From assembly GCA_944472135.2 (NCBI GenBank), contig OX235265.1:88754984-88818983 (forward strand): a stretch of DNA of 64,000 nt, written 5' to 3'. The stretch's first letter is position 1. Every line of letters begins with the position of its first letter. Made by a program: the position numbers and the translations under genes. The stretch is from Trichobilharzia regenti (taxonomy: Eukaryota; Platyhelminthes; Trematoda; Strigeidida; Schistosomatidae). Below, one piece after another: positions 29,387-38,494 of this stretch. Below the pieces are notes generated by a model that was not told the DNA's origin, searched no databases, and saw only the letters and a list, made by a program, of their open reading frames with translations.

Positions 29387-29531
29387 GTTTCTGACGGTAG
29401 AAACAGATTCTGGCGGATTCAGACAGCTGGTGAAAGTTTGGATAGTCACCGTTCATCTTTCCTGGTGCCGGTCAAGTCCTCTTTGAACAAGCAATATCTG
29501 GAACGTTTTTGGAATTGGGTCAAGTTCAACA

Positions 29532-30602
29532 ATGCCTGGGTCAAAGAAGGGACAGAGCGTCTTGGATGCAAACAGGAAAGTAAGTCATGGTGACTTGTCT
29601 GTTAATTGTAACGATGTGTCTGATGTTAAACATGACATGGTTGATGTTACTGTTTCACCGTTCGGGGATAATAGGAACATCAAACTCCCTAAATTTGAAC
29701 CACGGTGTTTTGATGGAAACTCGGCTGATTATTTACAATTTGTAAAGGAGTTTGAGATCATGTTGAGTAGTTTTCTATTAAGTGATGAATTGAAATTGAT
29801 GTATTTGATGAGGTATTGCACTGGAGTTGCTGCAAGAGCTATACAGCGCTGTAAGTTTATGAAGCCAAAAGAGGGCTACTACGAGGCTGTGAGTATACTA
29901 CGCCAAAGGTTTGGAAGACCTTCGATGATTGTAAGGAACGTATTCGAGGCTGTTAAAGGTAACGCCAGTCAACTTCAAGATGACTCCAAGGCACTTACTG
30001 AGTTTTTGGATAATTCGCTGATTTACAAGAATGCATTGATTTCGATGAATTGCATGAGTGACCCCAACTCGAGTTTTATACTAGAAGTAATAGCAAGACG
30101 CCTACCTACTCGACTGCAAAGGAAGTGGGTGAAGATAATCTCCCGTATGGAGGATGAAGGTATCGAGCCAAAATTTGATGATATCCTGAAACTAGTAAAA
30201 GATAGTGTCAATCAATCTATGAGCACGTTTGCCAGTCTATTGAATCTCACCCCTAGAATAGAGCAGTCTGAGGGTAAAACGCAATCACTGATGACGAATA
30301 GGCCTCAGAGAGGTGGATATCGAGAAGGCTCCATGATGTCTAGTAATGCATATAGACCTAGTGAGTGTAACAGGTTTCGTAGTACATCCTCAACAGATAA
30401 GTTCCAAGATGCAAGACAAACATGGTTGTGTTTTGCACGTTTGCAAGAGGTGCATACAAAGGTGAGCTGTGAATCAGTGAGCAAGTTTAGTGATAAGCTA
30501 AATGTGAAATCAAGGTCTGACCCCGAATTGTGTGAGGACAATAGCATGGTGAAGAAACCTGTAGTTGCAATTAGTAAGCCTGTCAATGTAGTTGAAGATT
30601 GA
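29532..30602 (+). CDS. BEL/Pao Gag-like protein, unit 9
   Basis: 356 codons; G45, Y116, V120, R303 (knuckle broken), with private S64 (Pro elsewhere, in the conserved DGNP motif of the Gag domain) and W298. Two private non-conservative changes make it the unit most likely to be impaired. Confidence 0.72.
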   Translation: MPGSKKGQSVLDANRKVSHGDLSVNCNDVSDVKHDMVDVTVSPFGDNRNIKLPKFEPRCFDGNSADYLQFVKEFEIMLSSFLLSDELKLMYLMRYCTGVAARAIQRCKFMKPKEGYYEAVSILRQRFGRPSMIVRNVFEAVKGNASQLQDDSKALTEFLDNSLIYKNALISMNCMSDPNSSFILEVIARRLPTRLQRKWVKIISRMEDEGIEPKFDDILKLVKDSVNQSMSTFASLLNLTPRIEQSEGKTQSLMTNRPQRGGYREGSMMSSNAYRPSECNRFRSTSSTDKFQDARQTWLCFARLQEVHTKVSCESVSKFSDKLNVKSRSDPELCEDNSMVKKPVVAISKPVNVVED

Positions 30603-30937
30603 ACGATCAATTCATGGTTGTTTGCTCAAAACCAACTTCCACAATTTTCGCGGAGGCATCAATACGACAGTCATCGTCTCATCGGTCGCTGTTCAGAAAG
30701 AAGTCAGGAGAAAACCGTCAGAAGTAATATTGTGATTTATTATTGTAATATTTGTCCACAGACCTTAGTCATACTTGATTTATATGTTGGCGTAACAATA
30801 AAGAATCCTCGAGTCAACAATTGGTGTTTTGGTTTTTTGTCGGTTATTACTAAGCGTTTCTGAGAAACTTCAAGCGACAGCGTGAGCCCGAGCGTAGCAA
30901 GAGCTGGGCATTAACGGTTTACGAGACGTGGCTGACA
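30581..30937 (+). repeat. BEL LTR, unit 10
   Basis: 357 bp; G variant plus a T-to-C change (TTTGTCCACAG) shared with units 11 and 12. Confidence 0.9.
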
Positions 30938-31082
30938 GTTTCTGACGGTAGAAACAGATTCTGGCGGATTCAGACAGCTGGTGAAAGTTTGGATAGTCAC
31001 CGTTCATCTTTCCTGGTGCCGGTCAAGTCCTCTTTGAACAAGCAATATCTGGAACGTTTTTGGAATTGGGTCAAGTTCAACA

Positions 31083-32153
31083 ATGCCTGGGTCAAAGAAG
31101 GGACAGAGCGTCTTGGATGCAAACAGGAAAGTAAGTCATGGTGACTTGTCTGTTAATTGTAACGATGTGTCTGATGTTAAACATGACATGGTTGATGTTA
31201 CTGTTTCACCGTTCGGGGATAATAGGAACATCAAACTCCCTAAATTTGAACCACGGTGTTTTGATGGAAACCCGGCTGATTATTTACAATTTGTAAAGGA
31301 GTTTGAGATCATGTTGAGTAGTTTTCTATTAAGTGATGAATTGAAATTGATGTATTTGATGAGGTATTGCACTGGAGTTGCTGCAAGAGCTATACAGCGC
31401 TGTAAGTTTATGAAGCCAAAAGAGGGCTACTACGAGGCTGTGAGTATACTACGCCAAAGGTTTGGAAGACCTTCGATGATTGTAAGGAACGTATTCGAGG
31501 CTGTTAAAGGTAACGCCAGTCAACTTCAAGATGACTCCAAGGCACTTACTGAGTTTTTGGATAATTCGCTGATTTACAAGAATGCATTGATTTCGATGAA
31601 TTGCATGAGTGACCCCAACTCGAGTTTTATACTAGAAGTAATAGCAAGACGCCTACCTACTCGACTGCAAAGGAAGTGGGTGAAGATAATCTCCCGTATG
31701 GAGGATGAAGGTATCGAGCCAAAATTTGATGATATCCTGAAACTAGTAAAAGATAGTGTCAATCAATCTATGAGCACGTTTGCCAGTCTATTGAATCTCA
31801 CCCCTAGAATAGAGCAGTCTGAGGGTAAAACGCAATCACTGATGACGAATAGGCCTCAGAGAGGTGGATATCGAGAAGGCTCCATGATGTCTAGTAATGC
31901 ATATAGACCTAGTGAGTGTAACAGGTTTCGTAGTACATCCTCAACAGATAAGTTCCAAGATGCAAGACAAACACGGTTGTGTTTTGCACGTTTGCAAGAG
32001 GTGCATACAAAGGTGAGCTGTGAATCAGTGAGCAAGTTTAGTGATAAGCTAAATGTGAAATCAAGGTCTGACCCCGAATTGTGTGAGGACAATAGCATGG
32101 TGAAGAAACCTGTAGTTGCAATTAGTAAGCCTGTCAATGTAGTTGAAGATTGA
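31083..32153 (+). CDS. BEL/Pao Gag-like protein, unit 10
   Basis: 356 codons; G45, Y116, V120, R303. Zinc knuckle broken at the second Cys; otherwise intact. Confidence 0.75.
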   Translation: MPGSKKGQSVLDANRKVSHGDLSVNCNDVSDVKHDMVDVTVSPFGDNRNIKLPKFEPRCFDGNPADYLQFVKEFEIMLSSFLLSDELKLMYLMRYCTGVAARAIQRCKFMKPKEGYYEAVSILRQRFGRPSMIVRNVFEAVKGNASQLQDDSKALTEFLDNSLIYKNALISMNCMSDPNSSFILEVIARRLPTRLQRKWVKIISRMEDEGIEPKFDDILKLVKDSVNQSMSTFASLLNLTPRIEQSEGKTQSLMTNRPQRGGYREGSMMSSNAYRPSECNRFRSTSSTDKFQDARQTRLCFARLQEVHTKVSCESVSKFSDKLNVKSRSDPELCEDNSMVKKPVVAISKPVNVVED

Positions 32154-32488
32154 ACGATCAATTCATGGTTGTTTGCTCAAAACCAACTTCCCCAATTTTC
32201 GCGGAGGCATCAATACGACAGTCATCGTCTCATCGGTCGCTGTTCAGAAAGAAGTCAGGAGAAAACCGTCAGAAGTAATATTGTGATTTATTATTGTAAT
32301 ATTTGTCCACAGACCTTAGTCATACTTGATTTATATGTTGGCGTAACAATAAAGAATCCTCGAGTCAACAATTGGTGTTTTGGTTTTTTGTCGGTTATTA
32401 CTAAGCGTTTCTGAGAAACTTCAAGCGACAGCGTGAGCCCGAGCGTAGCAAGAGCTGGGCATTAACGGTTTACGAGACGTGGCTGACA
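32132..32488 (+). repeat. BEL LTR, unit 11
   Basis: 357 bp; unit 10 type LTR (GTCCACAG), but with CCCCAATTTT where units 10 and 12 have CACAATTTT. Confidence 0.9.
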
Positions 32489-32633
32489 GTTTCTGACGGT
32501 AGAAACAGATTCTGGCGGATTCAGACAGCTGGTGAAAGTTTGGATAGTCACCGTTCATCTTTCCTGGTGCCGGTCAAGTCCTCTTTGAACAAGCAATATC
32601 TGGAACGTTTTTGGAATTGGGTCAAGTTCAACA

Positions 32634-33704
32634 ATGCCTGGGTCAAAGAAGGGACAGAGCGTCTTGGATGCAAACAGGAAAGTAAGTCATGGTGACTTGT
32701 CTGTTAATTGTAACGATGTGTCTGATGTTAAACATGACATGGTTGATGTTACTGTTTCACCGTTCGGGGATAATAGGAACATCAAACTCCCTAAATTTGA
32801 ACCACGGTGTTTTGATGGAAACCCGGCTGATTATTTACAATTTGTAAAGGAGTTTGAGATCATGTTGAGTAGTTTTCTATTAAGTGATGAATTGAAATTG
32901 ATGTATTTGATGAGGTATTGCACTGGAGTTGCTGCAAGAGCTATACAGCGCTGTAAGTTTATGAAGCCAAAAGAGGGCTACTACGAGGCTATGAGTATAC
33001 TACGCCAAAGGTTTGGAAGACCTTCGATGATTGTAAGGAACGTATTCGAGGCTGTTAAAGGTAACGCCAGTCAACTTCAAGACGACTCCAAGGCACTTAC
33101 TGAGTTTTTGGATAATTCGCTGATTTACAAGAATGCATTGATTTCGATGAATTGCATGAGTGACCCCAACTCGAGTTTTATACTAGAAGTAATAGCAAGA
33201 CGCCTACCTACTCGACTGCAAAGGAAGTGGGTGAAGATAATCTCCCGTATGGAGGATGAAGGTATCGAGCCAAAATTTGATGATATCCTGAAACTAGTAA
33301 AAGATAGTGTCAATCAATCTATGAGCACGTTTGCCAGTCTATTGAATCTCACCCCTAGAATAGAGCAGTCTGAGGGTAAAACGCAATCACTGATGACGAA
33401 TAGGCCTCAGAGAGGTGGATATCGAGAAGGCTCCATGATGTCTAGTAATGCATATAGACCTAGTGAGTGTAACAGGTTTCGTAGTACATCCTCAACAGAT
33501 AAGTTCCAAGATGCAAGACAAACACGGTTGTGTTTTGCATGTTTGCAAGAGGTGCATACAAAGGTGAGCTGTGAATCAGTGAGCAAGTTTAGTGATAAGC
33601 TAAATGTGAAATCAAGGTCTGACCCCGAATTGTGTGAGGACAATAGCATGGTGAAGAAACCTGTAGTTGCAATTAGTAAGCCTGTCAATGTAGTTGAAGA
33701 TTGA
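32634..33704 (+). CDS. BEL/Pao Gag-like protein, unit 11 (mosaic)
   Basis: 356 codons. The 5' part carries G45 like units 8-10, but from residue 120 onward it carries M120 and C303 like units 4-7, flanked on both sides by units with V120/R303. This mosaic is best explained by gene conversion or crossover within the array. Zinc knuckle complete. Confidence 0.75.
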   Translation: MPGSKKGQSVLDANRKVSHGDLSVNCNDVSDVKHDMVDVTVSPFGDNRNIKLPKFEPRCFDGNPADYLQFVKEFEIMLSSFLLSDELKLMYLMRYCTGVAARAIQRCKFMKPKEGYYEAMSILRQRFGRPSMIVRNVFEAVKGNASQLQDDSKALTEFLDNSLIYKNALISMNCMSDPNSSFILEVIARRLPTRLQRKWVKIISRMEDEGIEPKFDDILKLVKDSVNQSMSTFASLLNLTPRIEQSEGKTQSLMTNRPQRGGYREGSMMSSNAYRPSECNRFRSTSSTDKFQDARQTRLCFACLQEVHTKVSCESVSKFSDKLNVKSRSDPELCEDNSMVKKPVVAISKPVNVVED

Positions 33705-34039
33705 ACGATCAATTCATGGTTGTTTGCTCAAAACCAACTTCCACAATTTTCGCGGAGGCATCAATACGACAGTCATCGTCTCATCGGTCGCTGTTCAGAA
33801 AGAAGTCAGGAGAAAACCGTCAGAAGTAATATTGTGATTTATTATTGTAATATTTGTCCACAGACCTTAGTCATACTTGATTTATATGTTGGCGTAACAA
33901 TAAAGAATCCTCGAGTCAACAATTGGTGTTTTGGTTTTTTGTCGGTTATTACTAAGCGTTTCTGAGAAACTTCAAGCGACAGCGTGAGCCCGAGAGTAGC
34001 AAGAGCTGGGCATTAACGGTTTACGAGACGTGGCTGACA
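33683..34039 (+). repeat. BEL LTR, unit 12
   Basis: 357 bp, unit 10 type; one private base (CCCGAGAGTAGC for CCCGAGCGTAGC). It serves as the 5' LTR of the last, longer copy, whose 3' LTR is at 38123. Confidence 0.9.
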
Positions 34040-34184
34040 GTTTCTGACGGTAGAAACAGATTCTGGCGGATTCAGACAGCTGGTGAAAGTTTGGATAGTC
34101 ACCGTTCATCTTTCCTGGTGCCGGTCAAGTCCTCTTTGAACAAGCAATATCTGGAACGTTTTTGGAATTGGGTCAAGTTCAACA

Positions 34185-35189
34185 ATGCCTGGGTCAAAGA
34201 AGGGACAGAGCGTCTTGGATGCAAACAGGAAAGTAAGTCATGGTGACTTGTCTGTTAATTGTAACGATGTGTCTGATGTTAAACATGACATGGTTGATGT
34301 TACTGTTTCGCCGTTCAAAGATAATAGGAACATCAAACTCCCTAAATTTGAACCACGGTGTTTTGATGGAAACCCGGCTGATTATTTACAATTTGTAAAG
34401 GAGTTTGAGATCATGTTGAGTAGTTTTCTATTAAGTGATGAATTGAAATTGATGTATTTGATGAGGTATTGCACTGGAGTTGCTGCAAGAGCTATACAGC
34501 GCTGTAAGTTTATGAAGCCAAAAGAGGGCTACTACGAGGCTGTGAGTATACTACGCCAAAGGTTTGGAAGACCTTCGATGATTGTAAGGAACGTATTCGA
34601 GGCTGTTAAAGGTAACGCCAGTCAACTTCAAGATGACTCCAAGGCACTTACTGAGTTTTTGGATAATTCGCTGATTTACAAGAATGCATTGATTTCGATG
34701 AATTGCATGAGTGACCCCAACTCGAGTTTTATACTAGAAGTAATAGCAAGACGCCTACCTACTCGACTGCAAAGGAAGTGGGTGAAGATAATCTCCCGTA
34801 TGGAGGATGAAGGTATCGAGCCAAAATTTGATGATATCCTGAAACTAGTAAAAGATAGTGTCAATCAATCTATGAGCACGTTTGCCAGTCTATTGAATCT
34901 CACCCCTAGAATAGAGCAGTCTGAGGGTAAAACGCAATCACTGATGACGAATAGGCCTCAGAGAGGTGGATATCGAGAAGGCTCCATGATGTCTAGTAAT
35001 GCATATAGACCTAGTGAGTGTAACAGGTTTCGTAGTACATCCTCAACAGATAAGTTCCAAGATGCAAGACAAACACGGTTGTGTTTTGCACGTTTGCAAG
35101 AGGTGCATACAAAGGTGAGCTGTGAATCAGTGAGCAAGTTTAGTGATAAGCTAAATGTGAAATCAGCGTCTGACTCCGAAATTTGTTAG
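34185..35189 (+). CDS. BEL/Pao Gag-like protein, unit 12, shortened C terminus
   Basis: 334 codons. Residues 1-327 match the array Gag (K45, V120, R303). At about 35164 the DNA abruptly leaves the array sequence and becomes a decayed copy of the long-form gag, with a stop at codon 335. This is the point where array homogenisation ends. Confidence 0.72.
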   Translation: MPGSKKGQSVLDANRKVSHGDLSVNCNDVSDVKHDMVDVTVSPFKDNRNIKLPKFEPRCFDGNPADYLQFVKEFEIMLSSFLLSDELKLMYLMRYCTGVAARAIQRCKFMKPKEGYYEAVSILRQRFGRPSMIVRNVFEAVKGNASQLQDDSKALTEFLDNSLIYKNALISMNCMSDPNSSFILEVIARRLPTRLQRKWVKIISRMEDEGIEPKFDDILKLVKDSVNQSMSTFASLLNLTPRIEQSEGKTQSLMTNRPQRGGYREGSMMSSNAYRPSECNRFRSTSSTDKFQDARQTRLCFARLQEVHTKVSCESVSKFSDKLNVKSASDSEIC

Positions 35190-36140
35190 TATATCTCTGC
35201 GGTCATTTAATCTGCAGGTGCAACTGTTAAGCAGTTGTTGAATGGATTGTCACAGAATTGAGTTACTGCTTCAAAGTAATTTTCTGACCCTACAAGTTTA
35301 CAAGTTATTACTAGTCAGAGTGAAGTTATAAAACCTTTCAGGATTTGCGAGGAGGAATCAAAATGGTCTACTTCTGTTATTAAAGAGTTTGAAAATGATG
35401 AAATTTTCGGTAAAGTGAATATTCGTGATAATAATCATGATATTTCAGTTTTGCCTTTGGTTGATCATGATGAGATGAGGGATATGCCTACTACTGCTAA
35501 GTTAAATAAAGGTTCTGTACAACTACAACGTGAAGTAGAATTGAATGCAGATGCAGTTGCAGAAGGCATGCATACATGTGAGACCGTCAGTGTGATTGAT
35601 CAGCTTGTAGCCCACCTATCATCAGATGCTAGTGCTAAACCTGAGCTGATAGTAAAAGACGGCAGTGATGGTGGTCTTGCAGGTAGACAAATTTCTGAAA
35701 GCCGAGCAACAACAGCTTCTGATCCACCGCTAAGTTCATCAACTTGTGTCACTCAGTCGTCGTTGGTGTTGTCATCCACAATGGAAAAGACGCCCATGAA
35801 CTCAAGTATCTTTTGCAATGACTTTGATAGTATTGGTGCGTTTGAAAAGGCGAAAGATATTGGTCAGTTTAGTGAGAACAAGCCAAGTGTAAACGAGAGA
35901 GTAATTGTTAAATTGACTTGCACGAATAAAGGCATTTCTAGTTTCAAGTTACTATTTGAATGTTATTATCTTTGGTGTAAATTACTCTGTTTCTACGCTT
36001 GGTTGACCAGATACGTCGTATGTTTATTCGTCATCTATATTCTACGATACAATGACATGAGCGAGTTGCCGTTCAGATTTGAGGATATAGCTGATAGCGG
36101 GAAGTCAGCAACGATTTTCCAACCTAGAGCGTCAACCTGA
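35190..36140 (+). pseudogene. Decayed C-terminal half of long-form BEL Gag
   Basis: Corresponds to residues ~340-651 of the long Gag at 10267. The region after 35189 has stops and frameshifts. An open piece at 35415-36140 (241 codons) retains the acidic/Ser-rich part and the hydrophobic stretch CYYLWCKLLCFYAWLTRY. It gives an independent copy of the sequence that was lost from units 1-11. Confidence 0.75.
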
Positions 36141-36563
36141 GAAGGGTTGTAGGCGTACTGCTGTAAGTCCTACAATTCTTCAAAGGGTAGCGCATCAATG
36201 AGCAGTGCAATGTGCTTGGTGTGTGATTTTGGACATTTGTTGATATTGTATATACTGAATTGATATCATCTGTCATCTAGCTGTTGGTAATTCTGTTTGT
36301 GTCCGGACAACTTCCACTCGGATCATCAACCTGAGAAGGAATGTAGGCGTATTGCTGTAAGTCCTACAGTTCTTCAAGGGTAGTTCGTCAAGGCAGAGTC
36401 CACCACATTTGATGTGTTGATTGTACATATGTTTGTGTTAAGTAATTGTGTGAGTTGTAATTGTTGGTTAATCTTGTTTGTGTCCGGACGTTCCACAACT
36501 TACAATCGTCAACCTGTGAAGGGTTGTAGGCGTACTGGTGTAAGTCCTGCAATTCTTCAAAGG
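36130..36563 (+). repeat. Three copies of the BEL 3' hairpin repeat
   Basis: Copies start at 36130, 36324 and 36507. Stems: TTGTAGG (36147-36153) with CCTACAA (36169-36175); TGTAGG (36342-36347) with CCTACA (36363-36368); TGTAGG (36525-36530) with CCTGCA (36546-36551), where one pair becomes G-U. Two are preceded by GTGTCCGGAC. They correspond to the pair at 12225-12472, with one extra copy. Confidence 0.68.
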
Positions 36564-36699
36564 AATTCCACCAAGACATGATCCGCGAAGTTATTTGTAT
36601 TGTTTGTGTATACGTATGGTGTGTCTTATCAATTTGTGATTTTGGATTAATTGTGTTTACTCGTTGTTTTCGTACCTTGTTGTAATTGCATAATTTTGT

Positions 36700-37562
36700 T
36701 AGATCTTTATCTTGAAAAAGATAATAATGAACGCCTTGACAGATCATGCTTCTACCTCTAAATATATACTATTCGCCCAGCCTATTGTTGAGATGCGACC
36801 ATGTGGGGTGTGCACAGTTTTATGGGGCATCTTATAAACTAACTTGCTGTCCATTGACTGATCTTTAAATACCACTTCACAATGTCTTATCTCATTCATT
36901 TTCCAATAACGTCTTTACTTGATCCTCATTATATTCCATTAAACCTAACATTTTACAGCTCTTTATGACTTATTATATTCCTACTCTCTGAAGGGTACGG
37001 TTGTACATTAAATGCACAAAAAGGTATAAAACAAAAACAACTGGCACAACTGAGGATAAATGTATTAAAACCAAAATTGGACATCATGATAGTACGAGGT
37101 ATATGTGTTGCATTATACATTACAAATGAACGTTGTCAGCCTAGGGAGTTTTCTTTTTTTTAATGCATTTATTAATGATACTTGCACTTACCTATTTCAT
37201 TACAATTTAATGATTCACCTCAGCACTTTTACTTTTCTAAAACAGCTTTCAATCCCTTGTAAACGTTGTACTTACCTCAATATTGGTTGGTTATCGTATG
37301 CCGACAACCACGGGATGAAAACGAAACGAAGTCGATTTTCCCGCTCAACCTGGAGGACAATTGTACAATTCAATAACTATACAGCCTAGTTCAGACAATG
37401 TGTATTTATATATATATCAAATATTTAACTGTTGAAACATTATTAACTTGTAGACAATCTACGATTTGATATTATATCATACTTAATCGTGCCTGTAAAA
37501 ATGGCATGCATTTTCATGTAAATTTATATGTTTATATGAGAATATACATTATTATTATTATT
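36700..37562. mobile_element. 863-bp unidentified insertion in the last BEL copy
   Basis: The intact element reads TAATTTTGT directly followed by AAAATTTTCG (12600-12620). Here the same two pieces are separated by 863 bp that end in ATTATTATTATT. The insert holds no recognised domain; its longest ORF is 94 codons (37105-37389). The simple-repeat end suggests a LINE 3' fragment, but the family was not identified. Confidence 0.6.
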
Positions 37563-37657
37563 AAAATTTTCGTCGTGATTACTTCTGAAGTTGTTTCTTG
37601 TCTTCTACATTCGTGAATGAATTCATTGATGTTAGAGACAGCAGATGGGTCGTATAC

Positions 37658-38122
37658 GCCGGGGAGGCTAGGCTACTGCTGAGAATGAAATGCACACGGA
37701 GATAATTGTTAGCTGTAGTCCCACACGCCGGGGAGAAAGAGTGTAAAGGACTGAGGCTCGCATACGTCATCGTTACTAGAACTGAGGCAGAATGAGTGAC
37801 AAGCGATTGCAGTGGTAATTGGTAGTGAGTAGATAAGAGGATATGCGTAGAGTGTTGTGAGGTGGTGCTGAGGTCACGTTGCATTCTGCAAGAGTCATTC
37901 TAGCAAGTGGTGATTGTGTTGCAAGAGGATGCCTTTAACTGGAAGGCGCAGGTCGTCATTGATGTGTGAGATTGTGCTGTGAGTATGCTTGTGGTGTGTT
38001 GGCTTTTCTGTTTGTTTTCCATTTCAGCTCTGTCCATGTGACCCAGGTTCTCGCAATGGCATCCAAGTCAACGTGTATTGGTCGTGATGGAAAAGAGGAA
38101 TGGATCCTTTTTTGTCGGGGAG
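37658..38122 (+). other. Three PPT-like motifs before the terminal LTR
   Basis: GCCGGGGAG at 37658-37666 and 37727-37735, and GTCGGGGAG at 38114-38122 directly before the LTR. Same number and order as in the element at 9749. A splice-acceptor-like TTTTCCATTTCAG ends at 38027. Confidence 0.55.
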
Positions 38123-38494
38123 TGTCAATGTAGTTGAAGATTGAACGATCAATTCATGGTTGTTTGCTCAAAACCAACTTCCACAATTTTCGCGGAGGCA
38201 TCAATACGACAGTCATCGTCTCATCGGTCGCTGTTCAGAAAGAAGTCAGGAGAAAACCGTCAGAAGTAATATTGTGATTTATTATTGTAATGTCTGCTCA
38301 TAGACCTTAGTTCTAAATCTTAGTTTTAAAGTTGGCTATATGTTGGTGTTACAATAAAGAATTCTCGATTCGCCAATCGGTGTTTTGGTTTTTGCGTCCG
38401 TTATCACTAAGCGCTTCTGAGAAACTTCGAGGAACAGCGTGAGTCCCAGCGTAGCAAGAGCTGGGCATTGACGGTTTACGCGACGTGGTCGACA
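38123..38494 (+). repeat. Terminal BEL LTR (mosaic)
   Basis: 372 bp, TGTCAATG to GTCGACA. The first ~169 bp (to 38291) match the array LTR by eye; the rest is clearly diverged. The sharp change suggests conversion by the array up to that point. No target duplication with the left end at 1425. Confidence 0.85.

Larger units (their letters stand above)
1425..38494 (+). mobile_element. Tandem array of 12 BEL/Pao LTR + truncated-gag units (1551-bp period)
   Basis: Unit starts (LTR first base) are 1425, 2976, 14640, 21275, 22826, 24377, 25928, 27479, 29030, 30581, 32132 and 33683; a terminal LTR lies at 38123. From 21275 the spacing is exactly 1551 bp eight times, and unit 1 is also 1551 bp. Unit 2 is 2976-3015 + 9322-9748 + 13556-14639, again 1551 bp once two nested insertions and their duplicated target bases are removed. 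Unit 3 is 14640-15520 + 21027-21274 (1129 bp), with a 422-bp deletion of leader and gag start and a diverged LTR. Unit 12 is longer and keeps a decayed full internal region. Each complete unit is a 357-bp LTR, a 145-bp leader and a Gag ORF that runs 22 nt into the next LTR. No pol domain occurs in any unit. The BEL/Pao assignment rests on the DUF1759-like Gag and the 5-bp target duplication of the related element at 9749. Confidence 0.9.

Noticed and set aside
1462..33965. 81-codon ORF (starting TTG, FAQNQLPQF) repeated in almost every array LTR
   Set aside because: It lies wholly in the LTR, starts without ATG and has no domain. It is repeated only because the LTR is repeated.
2418..34864. 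62- and 101-codon minus-strand ORFs found at the same place in each unit
   Set aside because: Antisense shadows of the gag ORF; no independent support.
21275..35189. Array as an assembly duplication artefact
   Set aside because: Units carry different private variants and ordered haplotype blocks, and three independent insertions with target duplications interrupt it. Only the nearly identical units 5-7 remain open to a copy-number error.
21275..35189. CRISPR-like or bacterial repeat interpretation
   Set aside because: The period is 1551 bp with coding content, and the context is eukaryotic (introns, LINEs, Gypsy).
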